Assembly: GCF_000198775.1 (NCBI RefSeq)
Contig: NC_014722.1
Location: 273,770-336,839 of the forward strand
DNA: 63,070 bases
Reading direction: 5' to 3'
DNA from: Mycetohabitans rhizoxinica HKI 454
Lineage (GTDB): Bacteria; Pseudomonadota; Gammaproteobacteria; Burkholderiales; Burkholderiaceae
Positions 33,381-44,654 of the stretch are shown here, in pieces. The notes under the pieces were generated by a model. The model did not search any database and was not told where the DNA came from. It worked only from the letters and a program-made list of their open reading frames with translations. The position numbers and the translations under genes are program-made. Numbering within the stretch: position 1 is the stretch's first letter; the number at the start of each line of letters is the position of its first letter.

Positions 33381-34298
33381 ATGTTGAAGCAGCGGACCAT
33401 CAAATCGATCGTGAAGACGGTTGGCATCGGCCTGCACTCCGGGCGCAAGGTCGAGTTGACGCTGCGTCCGGCTGCTGCCAATACCGGAATTGTGTTTTGT
33501 CGCACCGACTTGGCCGTGCCGGTTGATATTCCGGCCAGCGCGATGTCGATTGGCGATACGCGCCTTGCGTCGGTGCTGGAAAAGGACGGCGCGAGGGTAT
33601 CGACCGTCGAGCACTTGATGTCGGCCTGCGCGGGGCTCGGGATTGATAATCTGTATGTCGACGTGACGGCTGAGGAAATCCCGATCATGGATGGCAGCGC
33701 GGCGTCGTTCGTATTCTTGATCCAGTCGGCCGGGATCGACGAGCAGGCTGCCGCCAAGCAGTTCATCAAGGTCACGCGGCCGGTCGAAGTGCGTGATGCG
33801 GACAAGTTCGCCCGGCTGGAGCCATACTTCGGTTTCAAGCTGAAGTTTACGATCGACTTCCGTCACCCGGCGGTGGACAAGACCGGCCAGGAACTGGAGG
33901 TCGATTTTGCCGACACGTCTTATGTGCGCGAGATCGCGCGGGCTCGCACATTCGGCTTCGCGCACGAAGTCGAAATGATGCGCGAATTGGGCCTGGCTCG
34001 AGGCGGCAGCATGGACAACGCAATCGTGCTAGATGAGTACCGCGTGTTGAATAACGACGGCCTGCGCTATGGCGACGAGTTCGTGAAACATAAGATGCTA
34101 GACGCAATCGGCGATCTGTACGTGGTCGGCTATCCATTGCTGGCATCGTACACCGCGTACAAGTCCGGTCACGGCTTGAACAATGCGCTACTGCGCGAAT
34201 TGCTCGCCCACGAGGACGCGTACGAGATCGTCACGTTTGCCGACCAGAAAGCGGCGCCGCGGGGCTTTGCCTACGATCCGCAGGCGGTGTACGCATGA
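33381..34298 (+). CDS. lpxC: UDP-3-O-acyl-N-acetylglucosamine deacetylase
   Basis: Zinc enzyme for the committed step of lipid A synthesis. 305 residues, normal length. Zinc ligands are visible in [15 protein letters not shown] and in [10 protein letters not shown] (the HKxxD motif), and the start [21 protein letters not shown] is standard. Last gene of the dcw block; converges with the dciA-like gene 7 nt away. Confidence 0.98.
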   Translation: MLKQRTIKSIVKTVGIGLHSGRKVELTLRPAAANTGIVFCRTDLAVPVDIPASAMSIGDTRLASVLEKDGARVSTVEHLMSACAGLGIDNLYVDVTAEEIPIMDGSAASFVFLIQSAGIDEQAAAKQFIKVTRPVEVRDADKFARLEPYFGFKLKFTIDFRHPAVDKTGQELEVDFADTSYVREIARARTFGFAHEVEMMRELGLARGGSMDNAIVLDEYRVLNNDGLRYGDEFVKHKMLDAIGDLYVVGYPLLASYTAYKSGHGLNNALLRELLAHEDAYEIVTFADQKAAPRGFAYDPQAVYA

Positions 34299-34305
34299 AG
34301 TTGCG

Positions 34306-34785
34306 CTAAGCGCGGCGGCGGCCTGTATGCCGCTGCGCCATGCGGGCGACGGCTTGCTGCAGCGGCGAAGGCTCCAATGCGTCGGCCAACTCGCGAAGAC
34401 AATCAGCGCCGGCTACTGAAACCCGGGCTTGCTTGATCTGCGCAGCAGCGGCCGGCGCTTGCGGGCGCACGCGGATCTTGATCGCGCGCAGTGCGAAACC
34501 GCGCTGCTGCAACTCGGTCAGCACGGTGGGCTCCAGATGGCGTAACCGAGCGGCCAACGCATTGTGGGCTGCAAAAAGGGTCAATGCCTGATCCTTGATC
34601 GGACCGGCATGCACATGGCTGGCCAGATAACCGGGCAGCACGGCTTGCAGCGCCGCTTCCAGCGCCGCTACCTGTCGCACGCCGGCTTGCAGCGCGGCCA
34701 ACTCGGCGCTGGACGACATCAACTCGGTGAGTGGCCGGGGCGTGAACGGCTTGCGCGGCAACGGATAGGGCGAATAGCGGCTCAT
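34306..34785 (-). CDS. DUF721/DciA-family protein
   Basis: 159 residues with the DUF721 fold: a central part LPGYLASHVHAGPIKDQALTLFAAHNALAARLRHLEPTVL that corresponds to the DciA KH-like domain, and a charged/Ala-rich tail. In many bacteria lacking DnaC, DciA loads the replicative helicase DnaB; whether this protein does so is inferred from the family. It sits convergent with lpxC and divergent from secA. Confidence 0.8.
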   Translation of the reverse strand: MSRYSPYPLPRKPFTPRPLTELMSSSAELAALQAGVRQVAALEAALQAVLPGYLASHVHAGPIKDQALTLFAAHNALAARLRHLEPTVLTELQQRGFALRAIKIRVRPQAPAAAAQIKQARVSVAGADCLRELADALEPSPLQQAVARMAQRHTGRRRA

Positions 34786-35067
34786 GGCACTCGTGCAGGG
34801 GACTTGCGGCTCGCGGTCGTCGGGGAGTCGACGTATCTACGCCATTGTAGCCGCTGGTGACCGGCTTCGACGATATCGCGCCGCTGATCGGCCGCACGGG
34901 TTGACAACCGCGCGCGAGCGCTCCCTGACGCGGGCAGTACACAGTCGGCGTGATAAAATCGCGCCTTTGAATCCAACTGGACACAGCCGTCGAACCGCCG
35001 TTCGCCAACGGGTCGTGCGAGAGTCGCGCCGATCCAGCGTCGCGTGCCGACTCGAGATCCCGATCCG
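34786..35067. other. dciA-like/secA divergent intergenic region
   Basis: About 280 bp that should hold both promoters. TAAAAT near 34953 is a possible secA -10 element but its -35 is poor; TTGACA at 34902 is not at a workable distance from it. No gene seen. Confidence 0.4.
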
Positions 35068-37902
35068 ATGACCACCGGTTTTCTGCAAAAGATTTTTGGC
35101 AGTCGCAACCAGCGGCTGATCAAACAGTATCAAAAGACTGTCACGACGATCAATGCGCTGGAGGCGCAGATCGAAAAGCTGACGGACGAGCAATTGCGCG
35201 CGAAAACCGACGAGTTCAGGCAGCGCGTGGCGGCTGGGGAGTCGCTCGACAAGCTGCTGCCGGAGGCATTCGCGGTGTGTCGGGAAGCGAGCCGCCGCGT
35301 GCTGAAGATGCGACACTTCGACGTACAGCTGATCGGTGGCATGGCGCTGCACTACGGCAAAATCGCCGAAATGCGCACCGGCGAGGGCAAGACGCTGGTG
35401 GCCACGCTGGCGGCGTACCTGAACGCGCTGTCTGGGCGCGGCGTGCATGTGGTGACGGTCAACGACTATCTCGCGCAGCGCGATGCGGAATGGATGGGCC
35501 GGCTTTACAACTTCCTCGGCTTGTCCGTCGGCATCAACCTGTCGCAGATGGAGCACGGCCAGAAGCAGCAAGCTTACGCGTCGGACATCACGTATGGCAC
35601 GAACAACGAATTCGGCTTCGACTACCTGCGCGACAACATGGTCTACGAGACCGATGCGCGTGTACAGCGCGGGCTGAATTTCGCGATTGTCGATGAGGTC
35701 GACTCGATTCTGATCGACGAGGCGCGCACGCCGCTGATTATTTCGGGGCAGGCCGAGGATCACACCGAGCTGTATGTGCGGATGAATGCGTTGCCGCCAT
35801 TGCTGGAGCGCCAAATTGGCGAGGAAAAGGCCGATGGTAGCGGCGTCGAAAAGCCGGGTGACTACACGCTGGACGAGAAGGCACGCTCGGTATTCCTGAC
35901 TGAATCGGGTCACGAGAAGGCCGAGCGGCTGTTGGCCGAATGGGGCCTCATTGGCGATGGCGAAAGTCTTTATGCACCGCAGAACATCACGCTGATGCAT
36001 CACGTGTATGCGGCGCTGCGCGCGCATACGCTGTTCTTCCGCGATCAGCACTATGTCGTGCAGAACGGCGAGGTGATCATCGTCGATGAGTTCACCGGAC
36101 GTTTGATGCCGGGCCGGCGCTGGTCGGACGGCCTGCACCAGGCTGTCGAGGCGAAGGAGCATGTGAAGATCCAGGCGGAAAATCAGACGCTGGCGTCGAT
36201 CACGTTCCAGAATTACTTCCGGATGTACGCCAAGCTGGCCGGCATGACCGGTACGGCGGACACCGAGGCGTACGAGTTCAACGAGATCTATGGACTCGAG
36301 ACGGTCGTGGTCCCGACCAACCGGCCGTCCAAGCGCGCGGATCGCCAGGACCAGATCTACAAGACCGCGAAGGAGCGCTATGACGCGGTGATCCGCGATA
36401 TCCGCGACTGCTACGAGCGCGCACAGCCGGTGCTGGTTGGCACCACGTCGATCGAGAATTCCGAGCTGCTGTCGCACCTGCTCAAGCAGGCCGGGTTGCC
36501 ACACGAGGTGCTCAACGCGAAGCAGCACGCGCGTGAGGCGGCGATCGTCGCCGAGGCTGGCCGTCCGAAGCGCATTACGATCGCGACCAATATGGCGGGC
36601 CGCGGCACCGACATCGTGCTCGGCGGCAACCCGGACAAGCAGGCGTCGCTGATCGAAGCCGATGCGTCGATCAGCGACGACGAGAAGCGCCGTCGGATCC
36701 AGCAGATCCACGACGAATGGCAAACGCTGCACGAGCAGGTCAAGGCGGCCGGTGGGCTGCACATCATCGGCACCGAGCGGCACGAGTCCCGCCGGATCGA
36801 CAACCAGTTGCGCGGACGGGCGGGCCGCCAGGGCGATCCCGGTTCATCGCGCTTCTACCTGTCGCTCGAGGATCCGTTGCTGCGCATCTTCGCCGGTGAC
36901 CGTGTGCGCGCGATCATGGACCGGCTGAAGATGCCGGAAGGTGAGGCGATTGAGGCCGGCATCGTGACGCGGTCGATCGAATCGGCGCAACGCAAGGTCG
37001 AGGCCCGTAACTTCGATATCCGCAAGCAATTGCTCGAGTATGACGACGTCTCCAATGACCAGCGCAAGGTGATCTACCAGCAGCGCAACGAGTTGTTGGA
37101 GGCGCAGGACATCCACGAGACGATTGGCGCGATGCGGCATGGCGTGCTGACTGAGGTGGTGCGCACCTATGTGCCGGCGGGTAGCATCGAGGAGCAGTGG
37201 GATGTGCCGGCGCTCGAGGAGGCGTTGCGCAACGAGTGGCAGCTCGATCTCGCGTTGCAGGAGATGGTGAACGAGGCGGACACAATCGAGGCCGACGAGG
37301 TACTCGACGCGGTGATCGCGGCGAGTGACGAAGCGTACGAGGCGAAGGTCGCGCAGGTCGGCCGCGACGCGTTCAGCGGCTTCGAGCGCTCGGCGATGCT
37401 GCAGACGCTGGACTCGCGTTGGCGCGAGCACCTGGCCGCGCTCGAGCATCTGCGCCAGGGCATTCACCTGCGCGGCTATGCGCAGAAGAATCCGAAGCAG
37501 GAATACAAGCGCGAGGCATTCGAGCTGTTTGCCGCAATGCTGGACGCAGTCAAGCACGAGGTCACGCGCATTGTGATGAACGTGCAGATTCAGACACCGG
37601 AGCAACTCGAAGCGGCGGCCGAACAATATGAAGAGCAGGCGGGCCATTTGGCGAACGTTGAGTTCCGACACGCCGACTTTGCCCAGGCCACCGGTGCTGA
37701 GGCCGCGCTCGCCGATGCGCTGCCACGCGTGTCACCGATGGTGCCCGGGCCCCATGCGACCCCCGGATTGTCACTGGACTTCGCCGCCGGCCAGTCGTCG
37801 TTGGCCGCGCGCGACAACCCGTATCCAAAGGTCGGCCGCAACGATCCGTGTCCGTGCGGCAGTGGCAAGAAGTACAAGCAGTGCCACGGTCGGCTCGCGT
37901 GA
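35068..37902 (+). CDS. secA: Preprotein translocase ATPase SecA
   Basis: Motor of the Sec export pathway, cycling between cytoplasm and SecYEG. 944 residues: Walker A region [29 protein letters not shown] (DEAD-type box), the preprotein cross-linking and helical-wing domains, [15 protein letters not shown], and a C-terminal zinc-binding SecB site [20 protein letters not shown] 35068 ([17 protein letters not shown]) is the usual family start. A hairpin with a T-tract follows. Confidence 0.99.
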   Translation: MTTGFLQKIFGSRNQRLIKQYQKTVTTINALEAQIEKLTDEQLRAKTDEFRQRVAAGESLDKLLPEAFAVCREASRRVLKMRHFDVQLIGGMALHYGKIAEMRTGEGKTLVATLAAYLNALSGRGVHVVTVNDYLAQRDAEWMGRLYNFLGLSVGINLSQMEHGQKQQAYASDITYGTNNEFGFDYLRDNMVYETDARVQRGLNFAIVDEVDSILIDEARTPLIISGQAEDHTELYVRMNALPPLLERQIGEEKADGSGVEKPGDYTLDEKARSVFLTESGHEKAERLLAEWGLIGDGESLYAPQNITLMHHVYAALRAHTLFFRDQHYVVQNGEVIIVDEFTGRLMPGRRWSDGLHQAVEAKEHVKIQAENQTLASITFQNYFRMYAKLAGMTGTADTEAYEFNEIYGLETVVVPTNRPSKRADRQDQIYKTAKERYDAVIRDIRDCYERAQPVLVGTTSIENSELLSHLLKQAGLPHEVLNAKQHAREAAIVAEAGRPKRITIATNMAGRGTDIVLGGNPDKQASLIEADASISDDEKRRRIQQIHDEWQTLHEQVKAAGGLHIIGTERHESRRIDNQLRGRAGRQGDPGSSRFYLSLEDPLLRIFAGDRVRAIMDRLKMPEGEAIEAGIVTRSIESAQRKVEARNFDIRKQLLEYDDVSNDQRKVIYQQRNELLEAQDIHETIGAMRHGVLTEVVRTYVPAGSIEEQWDVPALEEALRNEWQLDLALQEMVNEADTIEADEVLDAVIAASDEAYEAKVAQVGRDAFSGFERSAMLQTLDSRWREHLAALEHLRQGIHLRGYAQKNPKQEYKREAFELFAAMLDAVKHEVTRIVMNVQIQTPEQLEAAAEQYEEQAGHLANVEFRHADFAQATGAEAALADALPRVSPMVPGPHATPGLSLDFAAGQSSLAARDNPYPKVGRNDPCPCGSGKKYKQCHGRLA

Positions 37903-37940
37903 TGTGCTCCGCGGGCGGGGTGGTCCCGTTCCTGTCCGAT

Positions 37941-37970
37941 GCTGCCCGCCGCGCCCGCGGGCGGCTTTTT
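37941..37970 (+). terminator. secA terminator
   Basis: GCTGCCCGC (37941-37949) pairs with GCGGGCGGC (37957-37965) over nine positions including one G-T pair, and is followed directly by TTTTT. A canonical rho-independent terminator 38 nt after the secA stop. Confidence 0.85.
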
Positions 37971-37991
37971 CTCTGACCAGCGCTTGCAATC

Positions 37992-39233
37992 ATGGCCGTC
38001 AATTTCCCCTCGATCGATCCCGCGTCGCTTCATCCCGTGCCCGGCGTCACGCTTGGCTGGGCCGAAGCCAATCTGCGCAAACCGAATCGCAAGGATGTAC
38101 TGGTGATCGCCGTCGATGATGGCGCCACGGTATCCGGCGTGTTCACCACGAACCGCTTTTGCGCTGCGCCGGTCACCGTGTGTCGTGAACATCTCGCGTT
38201 GGCGCGTGGCGGCGCCGCGCCGATTCGGGCACTGCTCGTCAATACCGGCAATGCGAACGCCGGGACCGGTGAGCCGGGTTTGGCGCATGCCCGCGACAGT
38301 TGTGCGGAATTGGCGCGGCTGCTGCGCATCGACGCGCAGCAGGTGCTGCCGTTCTCCACTGGCGTGATCCTTGAGCCGCTACCGATCGAGCGGCTCAAGG
38401 CAGGATTGCCGCAAGCCGTTGCACAACTCGCGCCGGCGCACTGGTACGAAGCCGCGCAGGCGATCATGACGACCGATACGCTGCCCAAGGCCGCCTCGCG
38501 GCAACTCGACATCGACGGCCATACGGTCACGCTGACCGGGATTAGCAAGGGCGCCGGAATGATCAAGCCGAACATGGCCACGATGCTAGGGTTCGTCGCG
38601 ACCGATGCAGCGATTACCCAGCCCGTGCTGGACACACTGGTCAAGGACGTGGCCGACCAATCGTTCAACTGCATTACCGTTGATGGCGATACGTCGACGA
38701 ATGACTCGTTCATCGTCGTGGCGTCCGCCCGCTCGACGCTGCCGGTGATCACGTCCACGCAAAGCGCCGCCTACCGCGCGTTGCGCGACGCGCTGACGCA
38801 GCTCGCGCAGACCCTTGCGCAATTAATCGTGCGCGACGGCGAAGGGGCGACGAAATTCATGACGGTGCGCGTCGAGGCGGGCCGCAGTGTCGACGAGTGC
38901 AGGCAAGTGGCCTATGCGATCGGCCACTCGCCGCTGGTCAAGACTGCTTTCTATGCGTGCGACCCCAACCTGGGCCGGCTTCTGGCGGCGATCGGCTACG
39001 CCGGCATTGCTGACCTGGATGTGAGCCGCATTGAGCTGTACCTGGACGACGTGCTGGTGGCCAAGGCCGGCGGCCGCCATCCCGACTATCGCGAGGAGGA
39101 CGGCCAGCGCGTGATGAAGCAAAGCGAAATCACGATTCGCGTGTGCTTGGCGCGCGGCGATGCTCAGGCGACCCTCTGGACCTGCGACCTGTCGCACGAC
39201 TACGTGTCCATCAATGCCGATTACCGCTCTTGA
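37992..39233 (+). CDS. argJ: Bifunctional glutamate N-acetyltransferase / ornithine acetyltransferase
   Basis: Recycles the acetyl group in arginine synthesis, moving it from N-acetylornithine to glutamate. 413 residues. The self-cleavage site is intact: [16 protein letters not shown], where the protein is cut before Thr to make alpha and beta chains. The ending [11 protein letters not shown] is typical. Located between secA and a DUF815 ATPase, as in related genomes; the role with its neighbours is not obvious. Confidence 0.97.
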   Translation: MAVNFPSIDPASLHPVPGVTLGWAEANLRKPNRKDVLVIAVDDGATVSGVFTTNRFCAAPVTVCREHLALARGGAAPIRALLVNTGNANAGTGEPGLAHARDSCAELARLLRIDAQQVLPFSTGVILEPLPIERLKAGLPQAVAQLAPAHWYEAAQAIMTTDTLPKAASRQLDIDGHTVTLTGISKGAGMIKPNMATMLGFVATDAAITQPVLDTLVKDVADQSFNCITVDGDTSTNDSFIVVASARSTLPVITSTQSAAYRALRDALTQLAQTLAQLIVRDGEGATKFMTVRVEAGRSVDECRQVAYAIGHSPLVKTAFYACDPNLGRLLAAIGYAGIADLDVSRIELYLDDVLVAKAGGRHPDYREEDGQRVMKQSEITIRVCLARGDAQATLWTCDLSHDYVSINADYRS

Positions 39234-39276
39234 CCCCCACTGAGGGACATGACCGTACCGCTGGAGATCGATTGCG

Positions 39277-40149
39277 ATGGACAAGCTTGAACAATTTTTG
39301 ACGCGCGCTGAGGCGCTGCTCGAGCGCCTGGAGGCCGTGTTGCCGCCGGCCACGCCGGCTACCGACTGGGACGCGGCCATTGCGTTCCGCTGGCGCTCGC
39401 GGCAGGGGCGGGGTTTTTTGCAGCCGGTTGCCCATCCGCCGACGATCCAGTTGTCCGACTTGCAAAACATTGACCGGCAAAAGGCGCTGATCGAGCAGAA
39501 CACCCGTCAGTTCGTGCGGCGCCTGCCGGCGAACAACGTGCTGCTGACGGGCGCGCGCGGCACCGGCAAGTCGTCGCTGATCAAAGCCTGCTTGAACCGG
39601 TTCGCGCCCGAAGGCCTGCGCCTGATCGAAGTCGACAAGGACGATCTGCACGATCTGGGCGACATCGTCGAGCAGATTGCCTCGCGCCCGGAGCGGTTCG
39701 TCGTGTTTTGCGATGACCTGTCGTTCGAGGAAGGCGAGTCCGGCTACAAGGCGTTGAAGGTGGCCTTGGACGGCTCGATTGCGGCCCAGTCCGATAACGT
39801 GCTGATCTACGCGACGTCGAACCGTCGTCATTTGCTGCCCGAGTACATGCGCGACAACGAGACCTATCGACACACGACGGATGGCGAGATCCATCCGGGC
39901 GAAGTGGTCGAGGAGAAGATTTCGCTGTCCGAGCGCTTCGGGCTGTGGGTCAGCTTCTATCCGTTTAAGCAGGACGACTATCTGGCGATCGTCGCGCATT
40001 GGCTCAGGCATTTTGCGTGCAGTGATGCGCAGATCGATGCCGCGCGGGGCGACGCGCTGGTCTGGGCGCTGGAGCGCGGCTCGCGTTCGGGTCGGGTGGC
40101 GTGGCAGTTTGCTCGGGACTGGTCCGGCCGGCGGCAGCAAGCCCAATGA
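39277..40149 (+). CDS. DUF815-family AAA-type ATPase
   Basis: 290-residue predicted ATPase of unknown cellular role. Walker A is LLTGARGTGKSSLIKACL around residue 90; Walker B-like VVFCDDLSFEEGE follows, then a sensor-like IYATSNRRHLLPEYM. This order matches the DUF815 family. Overlaps the following Nudix gene by ATGA, so the two are probably co-translated. Confidence 0.88.
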   Translation: MDKLEQFLTRAEALLERLEAVLPPATPATDWDAAIAFRWRSRQGRGFLQPVAHPPTIQLSDLQNIDRQKALIEQNTRQFVRRLPANNVLLTGARGTGKSSLIKACLNRFAPEGLRLIEVDKDDLHDLGDIVEQIASRPERFVVFCDDLSFEEGESGYKALKVALDGSIAAQSDNVLIYATSNRRHLLPEYMRDNETYRHTTDGEIHPGEVVEEKISLSERFGLWVSFYPFKQDDYLAIVAHWLRHFACSDAQIDAARGDALVWALERGSRSGRVAWQFARDWSGRRQQAQ

Positions 40150-40628
40150 CCTCGGAGCGCCCGACTATGACGCCGGATACGGTCGCACCGCACGATGTGC
40201 CGCAGGCGCACGCCGCTACGCATACTGCTGATGGGCGCCGGATCACCGAAGTGGCCGTCGGCGTGATGCTGCACGAGGATGGGCGTTTCCTGCTCGCGCA
40301 GCGGCCCGCCGGCAAGCCATACGAGGGCTACTGGGAATTTCCGGGCGGCAAGCTGGAGCCGGGCGAAAGCGTCGAGGACGCATTGGCGCGCGAGTTGCAT
40401 GAGGAACTCGGCGTGACGATTGCCGACTGCGTGCGCTGGCGGATCCTCGAACATGACTACCCGCACGCTTACGTGCGGTTGTTCTTCTGCAAGGTGACTC
40501 GGTGGAGCGGTGAGCCGAGCGGTCGAGAAGGGCAGGCGTTTGTCTGGCAGGCGCCCCCGGTCCAGGTTGCGCCGCTGCTGCCGGCGGCGTTGCCGGTGAT
40601 CGACTGGCTCGACGCTGAACGGGGTTAA
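40146..40628 (+). CDS. Nudix hydrolase, MutT-like (8-oxo-dGTP diphosphatase)
   Basis: 160 residues starting at ATG 40146, which overlaps the DUF815 stop. The Nudix box is complete: GGKLEPGESVEDALARELHEELGV, i.e. Gx5Ex7REUxEE. YWEFPGGK and AQRPAGKPYEGYW before it are the usual MutT context, so cleaning oxidised nucleotides from the pool is the likely role. The tail ends in the MutT-like PVIDWL block. Confidence 0.9.
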   Translation: MTSERPTMTPDTVAPHDVPQAHAATHTADGRRITEVAVGVMLHEDGRFLLAQRPAGKPYEGYWEFPGGKLEPGESVEDALARELHEELGVTIADCVRWRILEHDYPHAYVRLFFCKVTRWSGEPSGREGQAFVWQAPPVQVAPLLPAALPVIDWLDAERG

Positions 40629-40631
40629 GCC

Positions 40632-40832
40632 TCAGTTCAGCCCGCCCGGTTTCTGCGGGTCGCCATGCGGCTCATCGGCCGGGCGCTCATCGCCGCCGAT
40701 CGTGTATTTCCCGGTTGCCCACGCGCCGAGATCGATTTGCTTGCAGCGCATGGAACAAAAAGGACGGAACCGGCTTTCCGGCTTCCATTCGACCTTTTTG
40801 CCGCAAGTCGGGCAGTTGACGACGGTCGTCAT
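40632..40832 (-). CDS. yacG: DNA gyrase inhibitor YacG (zinc ribbon)
   Basis: Small 66-residue zinc protein that binds GyrB and blocks DNA binding in E. coli. Four Cys in two pairs: [10 protein letters not shown] and [13 protein letters not shown], both family signatures. The tail is acidic and Pro-rich. Converges with the Nudix gene (3-nt gap) and is followed in the same direction by... upstream on the minus strand, zapD, so zapD-yacG are likely one transcript with coaE. Confidence 0.95.
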   Translation of the reverse strand: MTTVVNCPTCGKKVEWKPESRFRPFCSMRCKQIDLGAWATGKYTIGGDERPADEPHGDPQKPGGLN

Positions 40833-40857
40833 ATCGGCAAGGGTTGGATTATTCGGA

Positions 40858-41613
40858 TTACAGGTTGCACAGCGTCAGTTGGAATGGCACATCGACATCG
40901 ACAGCGCGCGGCCGCATGTCGCCGTCCTGCGCAGTGAAGCGCACCCACAGCATGTACTTGTTGGCGCTGGCCTCGGGAATGACCCGCAGGTCCGACGCCA
41001 CACGCACTTGCATCAATTGATAGGTTCGCCCTGACAACATTTGCTGATAGCTGCCCTGCATCGCCATGACCTTCGCAGCTTGCCCCGATTCGCGGGCAAG
41101 CCGCAGTACGATCACTGTCGCGTCGCGTAGCGGCAACAACGGTATTGCCCATTTCATGATATCCGCGCGGCGCTGCTCCGCAGCGCTGTGCTGCCATGCG
41201 TAATACGACGGCAGATCGAAGCGGCAAGTTCCGCCGGGAATGATGGCCCGACTGCGGATGCTGGCTAGCCATTCATTGTCGGCCAGATGTTGACCCGTTT
41301 TTCCTTGCATCTGCGCAAGGCCGGCCAGCGTTTGCTCGATTTCCGCGAGGACGGTCTCGAGCGCGCCTTGTTCGATCCCGGGATTGCCGCGAAACAGTGC
41401 CAAGGCCTGGCGCTGGCGCTCAAGCTCCTTCATCAGATCCGACTTCAAGTCGCTGCGGCCCGTCACTTCCGCGATCTCGAACAGCGTGGTCAGTGCGACG
41501 TGGTGCTCTCTCGGGTCTTCTTGAGTCAGGAAAAACGTAAAGCGCTCGAACAGATCTTCGAGGCGCAACAGTGTTCGAATGCGCTCATTGAATGGATACT
41601 CGTAGAGAATCAA
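40858..41613 (-). CDS. zapD: Cell division protein ZapD
   Basis: FtsZ-binding protein that cross-links Z-ring filaments. 251 residues beginning [25 protein letters not shown], the family hallmark, with an alpha-helical N-terminal domain and a beta-strand C-terminal domain ending QLTLCNL. It is the only division gene outside the main cluster here; grouping with coaE and yacG is widespread in beta- and gammaproteobacteria. Confidence 0.95.
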   Translation of the reverse strand: MILYEYPFNERIRTLLRLEDLFERFTFFLTQEDPREHHVALTTLFEIAEVTGRSDLKSDLMKELERQRQALALFRGNPGIEQGALETVLAEIEQTLAGLAQMQGKTGQHLADNEWLASIRSRAIIPGGTCRFDLPSYYAWQHSAAEQRRADIMKWAIPLLPLRDATVIVLRLARESGQAAKVMAMQGSYQQMLSGRTYQLMQVRVASDLRVIPEASANKYMLWVRFTAQDGDMRPRAVDVDVPFQLTLCNL

Positions 41614-41754
41614 GCGTAGGTGCCTTTCACTTTGAAAATGCCGGACAGGGACGGCAATTTGCGCCCATTCTAATGCGCGCGAATTCCCCTAGCAATCGCC
41701 ACGAAATGCGCCACGAAAGTCGTGCTGCGTCGCATGCCACCGGTGCACGCCGAT

Positions 41755-42369
41755 TTACGATGGTGCACTATCGCGCGCCAATGACAAATAGCGCTGATGC
41801 AGCAATGCGATTTCCGGCAGCAGTGGCTCGATGGTGTCGGCCTCATTGACGATGATATCGTCTGCGGCCGCGAGTCGCGTCTGCCGCGTGGCCTGACGTG
41901 CAATGATGGCTTGCACCTGTTCGCGCGTGAAACCATTGCGCCGCATGACGCGCTCGACCTGCGTCTGCACCGCACAATCCACCACCAGCACGCGATTAAC
42001 ACGTTCGCGCCAATTGCCTGCCTCAACCAGCAACGGCACGACACAGATCACGTAGGGACCGCTCGCCGCTTGCATTTCGCGTTCCGTCTCGATGCGGATC
42101 AGTGGGTGCACGATCGCTTCGAGCTGTTGCTTCGCTTGCGTGTTGCTGAACACTAACTCGCGCATCCGCGCGCGGTCCAGTGCGCCTTGCGCCGTGATGA
42201 AGGTGGCACCGAACTGTGTCCGGATGCCGGGTATCGCCGCGCCGCCTGGCGCGGTGACGCGATGCGCGATCAGATCAGTGTCCACGATCGGCACGCCATA
42301 GGCGGCGAAAGCATTGGCGACCGTTGTCTTGCCACTGCCGATCCCGCCCGTGAGTCCCACCTTGAACAT
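41755..42369 (-). CDS. coaE: Dephospho-CoA kinase
   Basis: Final step of coenzyme A synthesis: ATP-dependent phosphorylation of dephospho-CoA. 204 residues from ATG 42369 ([21 protein letters not shown]), with P-loop [19 protein letters not shown] and the lid [16 protein letters not shown]. An upstream-open frame overlaps pilD and is not used. 2-nt spacing to pilD suggests coupling. Confidence 0.97.
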   Translation of the reverse strand: MFKVGLTGGIGSGKTTVANAFAAYGVPIVDTDLIAHRVTAPGGAAIPGIRTQFGATFITAQGALDRARMRELVFSNTQAKQQLEAIVHPLIRIETEREMQAASGPYVICVVPLLVEAGNWRERVNRVLVVDCAVQTQVERVMRRNGFTREQVQAIIARQATRQTRLAAADDIIVNEADTIEPLLPEIALLHQRYLSLARDSAPS

Positions 42370-42371
42370 CG

Positions 42372-43364
42372 TCAACCTCCGAGCAGCCGATAGAGCGGTG
42401 TGCCGCCGAACAGCGTGAGCACCGCTGCCCCCGCCAAAAACGGACCGAACGGCAACGGCTCCTCCAGGCGCATCCGCTTGGCAAGCGTGGCGCCAAGGCC
42501 GACGATCGCGCCACACACCGAGGCAACCAGTATCACTTGCAACAGTGGGCTCCAGCCGAACCAGGCGCCAATGGCGGCAAACAACTTGAAGTCGCCGTAG
42601 CCGATACCCTCAGCGCCGCGCACGAGCTTGAACAGCCAGTAGACGGCCCACAGCGACAAATACCCGGCCGCCGCACCGATCACGGCCGCGTCCAGGGGCG
42701 CGAATACGGCATGTAGATTGATTAGCAGCCCCGCCCAGAGCAGCGGCAACGTCAGCGAATCGGGCAGCAGCTTGGTTTCCAGATCGATGGCGCTCATCGC
42801 GAGCAGTGCGGCGCAGAACGCAAAGGCGATAAGCGCCGTAGGCGTGGGGCCGAACGCCGCGAGCGAGAGCGCCGCGAACAGTGCACAGGCAGATTCGATC
42901 AACGGATAGCGCCAACGGATCCGCGTGCTGCATGCCGAGCATCGTCCGCGCAATGTGATAAAGCTGAGCAACGGGATATTCTCGTGCAAGCGCAGCGTAT
43001 GTCCGCATGCAGTACACGCCGAGCGTGGCACCCACAGGTTATAGCGACGTGGTAAATCGGTCTGCGACAACGGGGCGGGCCTTTGCTCGGGCGCCGGATT
43101 GGGCACGGCATCGTGCCCATCGCTTTCTGCGCTCAACGCGTGCTGGGCATTTTGCGGCAGGTAGCCGGCCAGTTCTTGCTGCCATGCGTGTTCAAGCATC
43201 TGCGGCACGCGGTGTACGACGACGGTCAGGAAACTGCCGATGACCAATCCGAGCACGCATGCGAAAGCATACTGCCAAGCAACCGGCAGCATCAAGAAGG
43301 CGTCGGCGAAGCCGGCGATCCAGTGGCCGGGGCCGTGTGGGGCAATGACAGAAAACGAATGCAT
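42372..43364 (-). CDS. pilD: Prepilin peptidase / N-methyltransferase
   Basis: Bifunctional membrane aspartyl protease that cuts and methylates type IV prepilins and pseudopilins. 330 residues, about eight membrane segments. The cytoplasmic zinc-binding domain has two CxxC pairs (CTACGH and CSAC). The catalytic Asp residues are in [14 protein letters not shown] and in [16 protein letters not shown]. The start may lie 24 codons later (MLPVAWQY); no strong ribosome-binding site helps decide. Confidence 0.95.
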   Translation of the reverse strand: MHSFSVIAPHGPGHWIAGFADAFLMLPVAWQYAFACVLGLVIGSFLTVVVHRVPQMLEHAWQQELAGYLPQNAQHALSAESDGHDAVPNPAPEQRPAPLSQTDLPRRYNLWVPRSACTACGHTLRLHENIPLLSFITLRGRCSACSTRIRWRYPLIESACALFAALSLAAFGPTPTALIAFAFCAALLAMSAIDLETKLLPDSLTLPLLWAGLLINLHAVFAPLDAAVIGAAAGYLSLWAVYWLFKLVRGAEGIGYGDFKLFAAIGAWFGWSPLLQVILVASVCGAIVGLGATLAKRMRLEEPLPFGPFLAGAAVLTLFGGTPLYRLLGG

Positions 43365-43409
43365 GTCGGTGGCCAGCGAGGAACGGTACGCGATGCTACC
43401 TGATTGAAA

Positions 43410-44654
43410 TCACATGATGTTGCCCATCTCGATAATGGGCAAATACATGGCGACCACGAGCGCGGCAATCAGCGCACCGGGCCCGACAATGATAAGCGGT
43501 TCGGCCAGTTGTGCGAGCAGGCCGATTCGTTCCGCCACGAGCCGGTCATTCCAAGCGCCGATATCGGCCAGCGTCGTGCCGAGCGTGCCGGCTTGTTCGG
43601 CAAGCGCGATCGTGGCCACAACGTCGGGCGGAAAGCAGGTGCTGGCACGCATGGCATCGGCCAGGCTTGCGCCGACGCGCACGCGAGCCGCGATGTCGCA
43701 TGTTGCCGCGTCCATCGCGGCATTGCCGCTGATGCCGTCCACGGCGTCGAACCCGTCGGCCAGGGCGATGCCGGCATCGAGAACCTGGCCCAGCGCATGG
43801 CTCCAGCGCGCGATGGCCACGCGCTGTACGATGGGGCCCACGAGCGGCGCACGCAACAGCAGTGCATGCAGGTGCAGGCGAAATCGTGGCGAGCGTTGCC
43901 AGGCAAGCATGCCGCACGCGATTCCGAGTCCTCCCGCCGCAACCATTGCCGGGCCGTGCGTCAGCAACTGCCGGGACAGCGCGACCACGATCCGCGTGGG
44001 CCTTGGCAACTGCGATCCGAATCCGGCGAACACCCGTTCGAATGTCGGTACCACCCAGGCCAGCAGTAGCGCACACAGGCCCAGTGCCAGCGCGAGGATT
44101 AGCGTCGGATACCATAGCGCGTTGCGCAGCCGCGCACGTTGTGCGGCCACGCGATCCCGGGTGTCCGCCAGTTGAGCGAGGATCGTATCGAGCGAGCCGG
44201 TGTGTTCCGCAAGCTCGACTAGCCGCCAGTACGCGGCCGGAAACACACGGTCGTGGCGTTGCAGCGCCCTGGACAGCGTACTGCCTTCTGTGATGTCTCG
44301 CAGCACTGTTTCGAATAGGGGTTTCAGCGGCATGCCCGCGTGCTGCGCCACCAGCGCCAACGCGGGTTGCAGCGACAGTCCACTGCGCAGCAGCATGGCC
44401 AGGTGTCGCGTGGCGCGCGTCAGATCGGCGTGGCGTACGCGTGGGCTCCACCGTGCGCGGACCTCGATAAGCTCGACCGCGACAATCCTGTCGCGCCGAA
44501 TACGCTCGAGTGCCGAACGCGCGTCGAGCGCCACGAGCGTGCCGCGACGGCGGCGGCCGTCGGCGCCGATGCCTCGCCAATGGAAGCGAGACATCGCCGG
44601 CCGACGGGGCGAAGCGGCTTTGATCGGGGGCTGCATCGCGCGCCAGTCCATCAC
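43410..44654 (-). CDS. pilC: Type II secretion/type IV pilus inner-membrane platform protein (GspF/PilC family)
   Basis: Polytopic platform protein that converts ATPase motion into pilin insertion. 414 residues with two repeated T2SSF domains: the first around HLAMLLRSGLSLQPALALVA and the second around HALGQVLDAGIALADGFDAV, each followed by a membrane segment; the third helix near the end is LIVGPGALIAALVVAMYLP. Overlaps pilB by four bases. Start codon is not certain; MSRFHWRG (residue 21) is an alternative. Confidence 0.92.
   Translation of the reverse strand: MMDWRAMQPPIKAASPRRPAMSRFHWRGIGADGRRRRGTLVALDARSALERIRRDRIVAVELIEVRARWSPRVRHADLTRATRHLAMLLRSGLSLQPALALVAQHAGMPLKPLFETVLRDITEGSTLSRALQRHDRVFPAAYWRLVELAEHTGSLDTILAQLADTRDRVAAQRARLRNALWYPTLILALALGLCALLLAWVVPTFERVFAGFGSQLPRPTRIVVALSRQLLTHGPAMVAAGGLGIACGMLAWQRSPRFRLHLHALLLRAPLVGPIVQRVAIARWSHALGQVLDAGIALADGFDAVDGISGNAAMDAATCDIAARVRVGASLADAMRASTCFPPDVVATIALAEQAGTLGTTLADIGAWNDRLVAERIGLLAQLAEPLIIVGPGALIAALVVAMYLPIIEMGNIM

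Noticed and set aside
34902..34907. TTGACA as a -35 element for secA
   Set aside because: No -10-like hexamer at 15-19 nt; the nearest TAAAAT is about 45 nt away.
34837..36783. 648-codon antisense frame over secA
   Set aside because: Shadow of secA caused by high GC at third codon positions; no known family.
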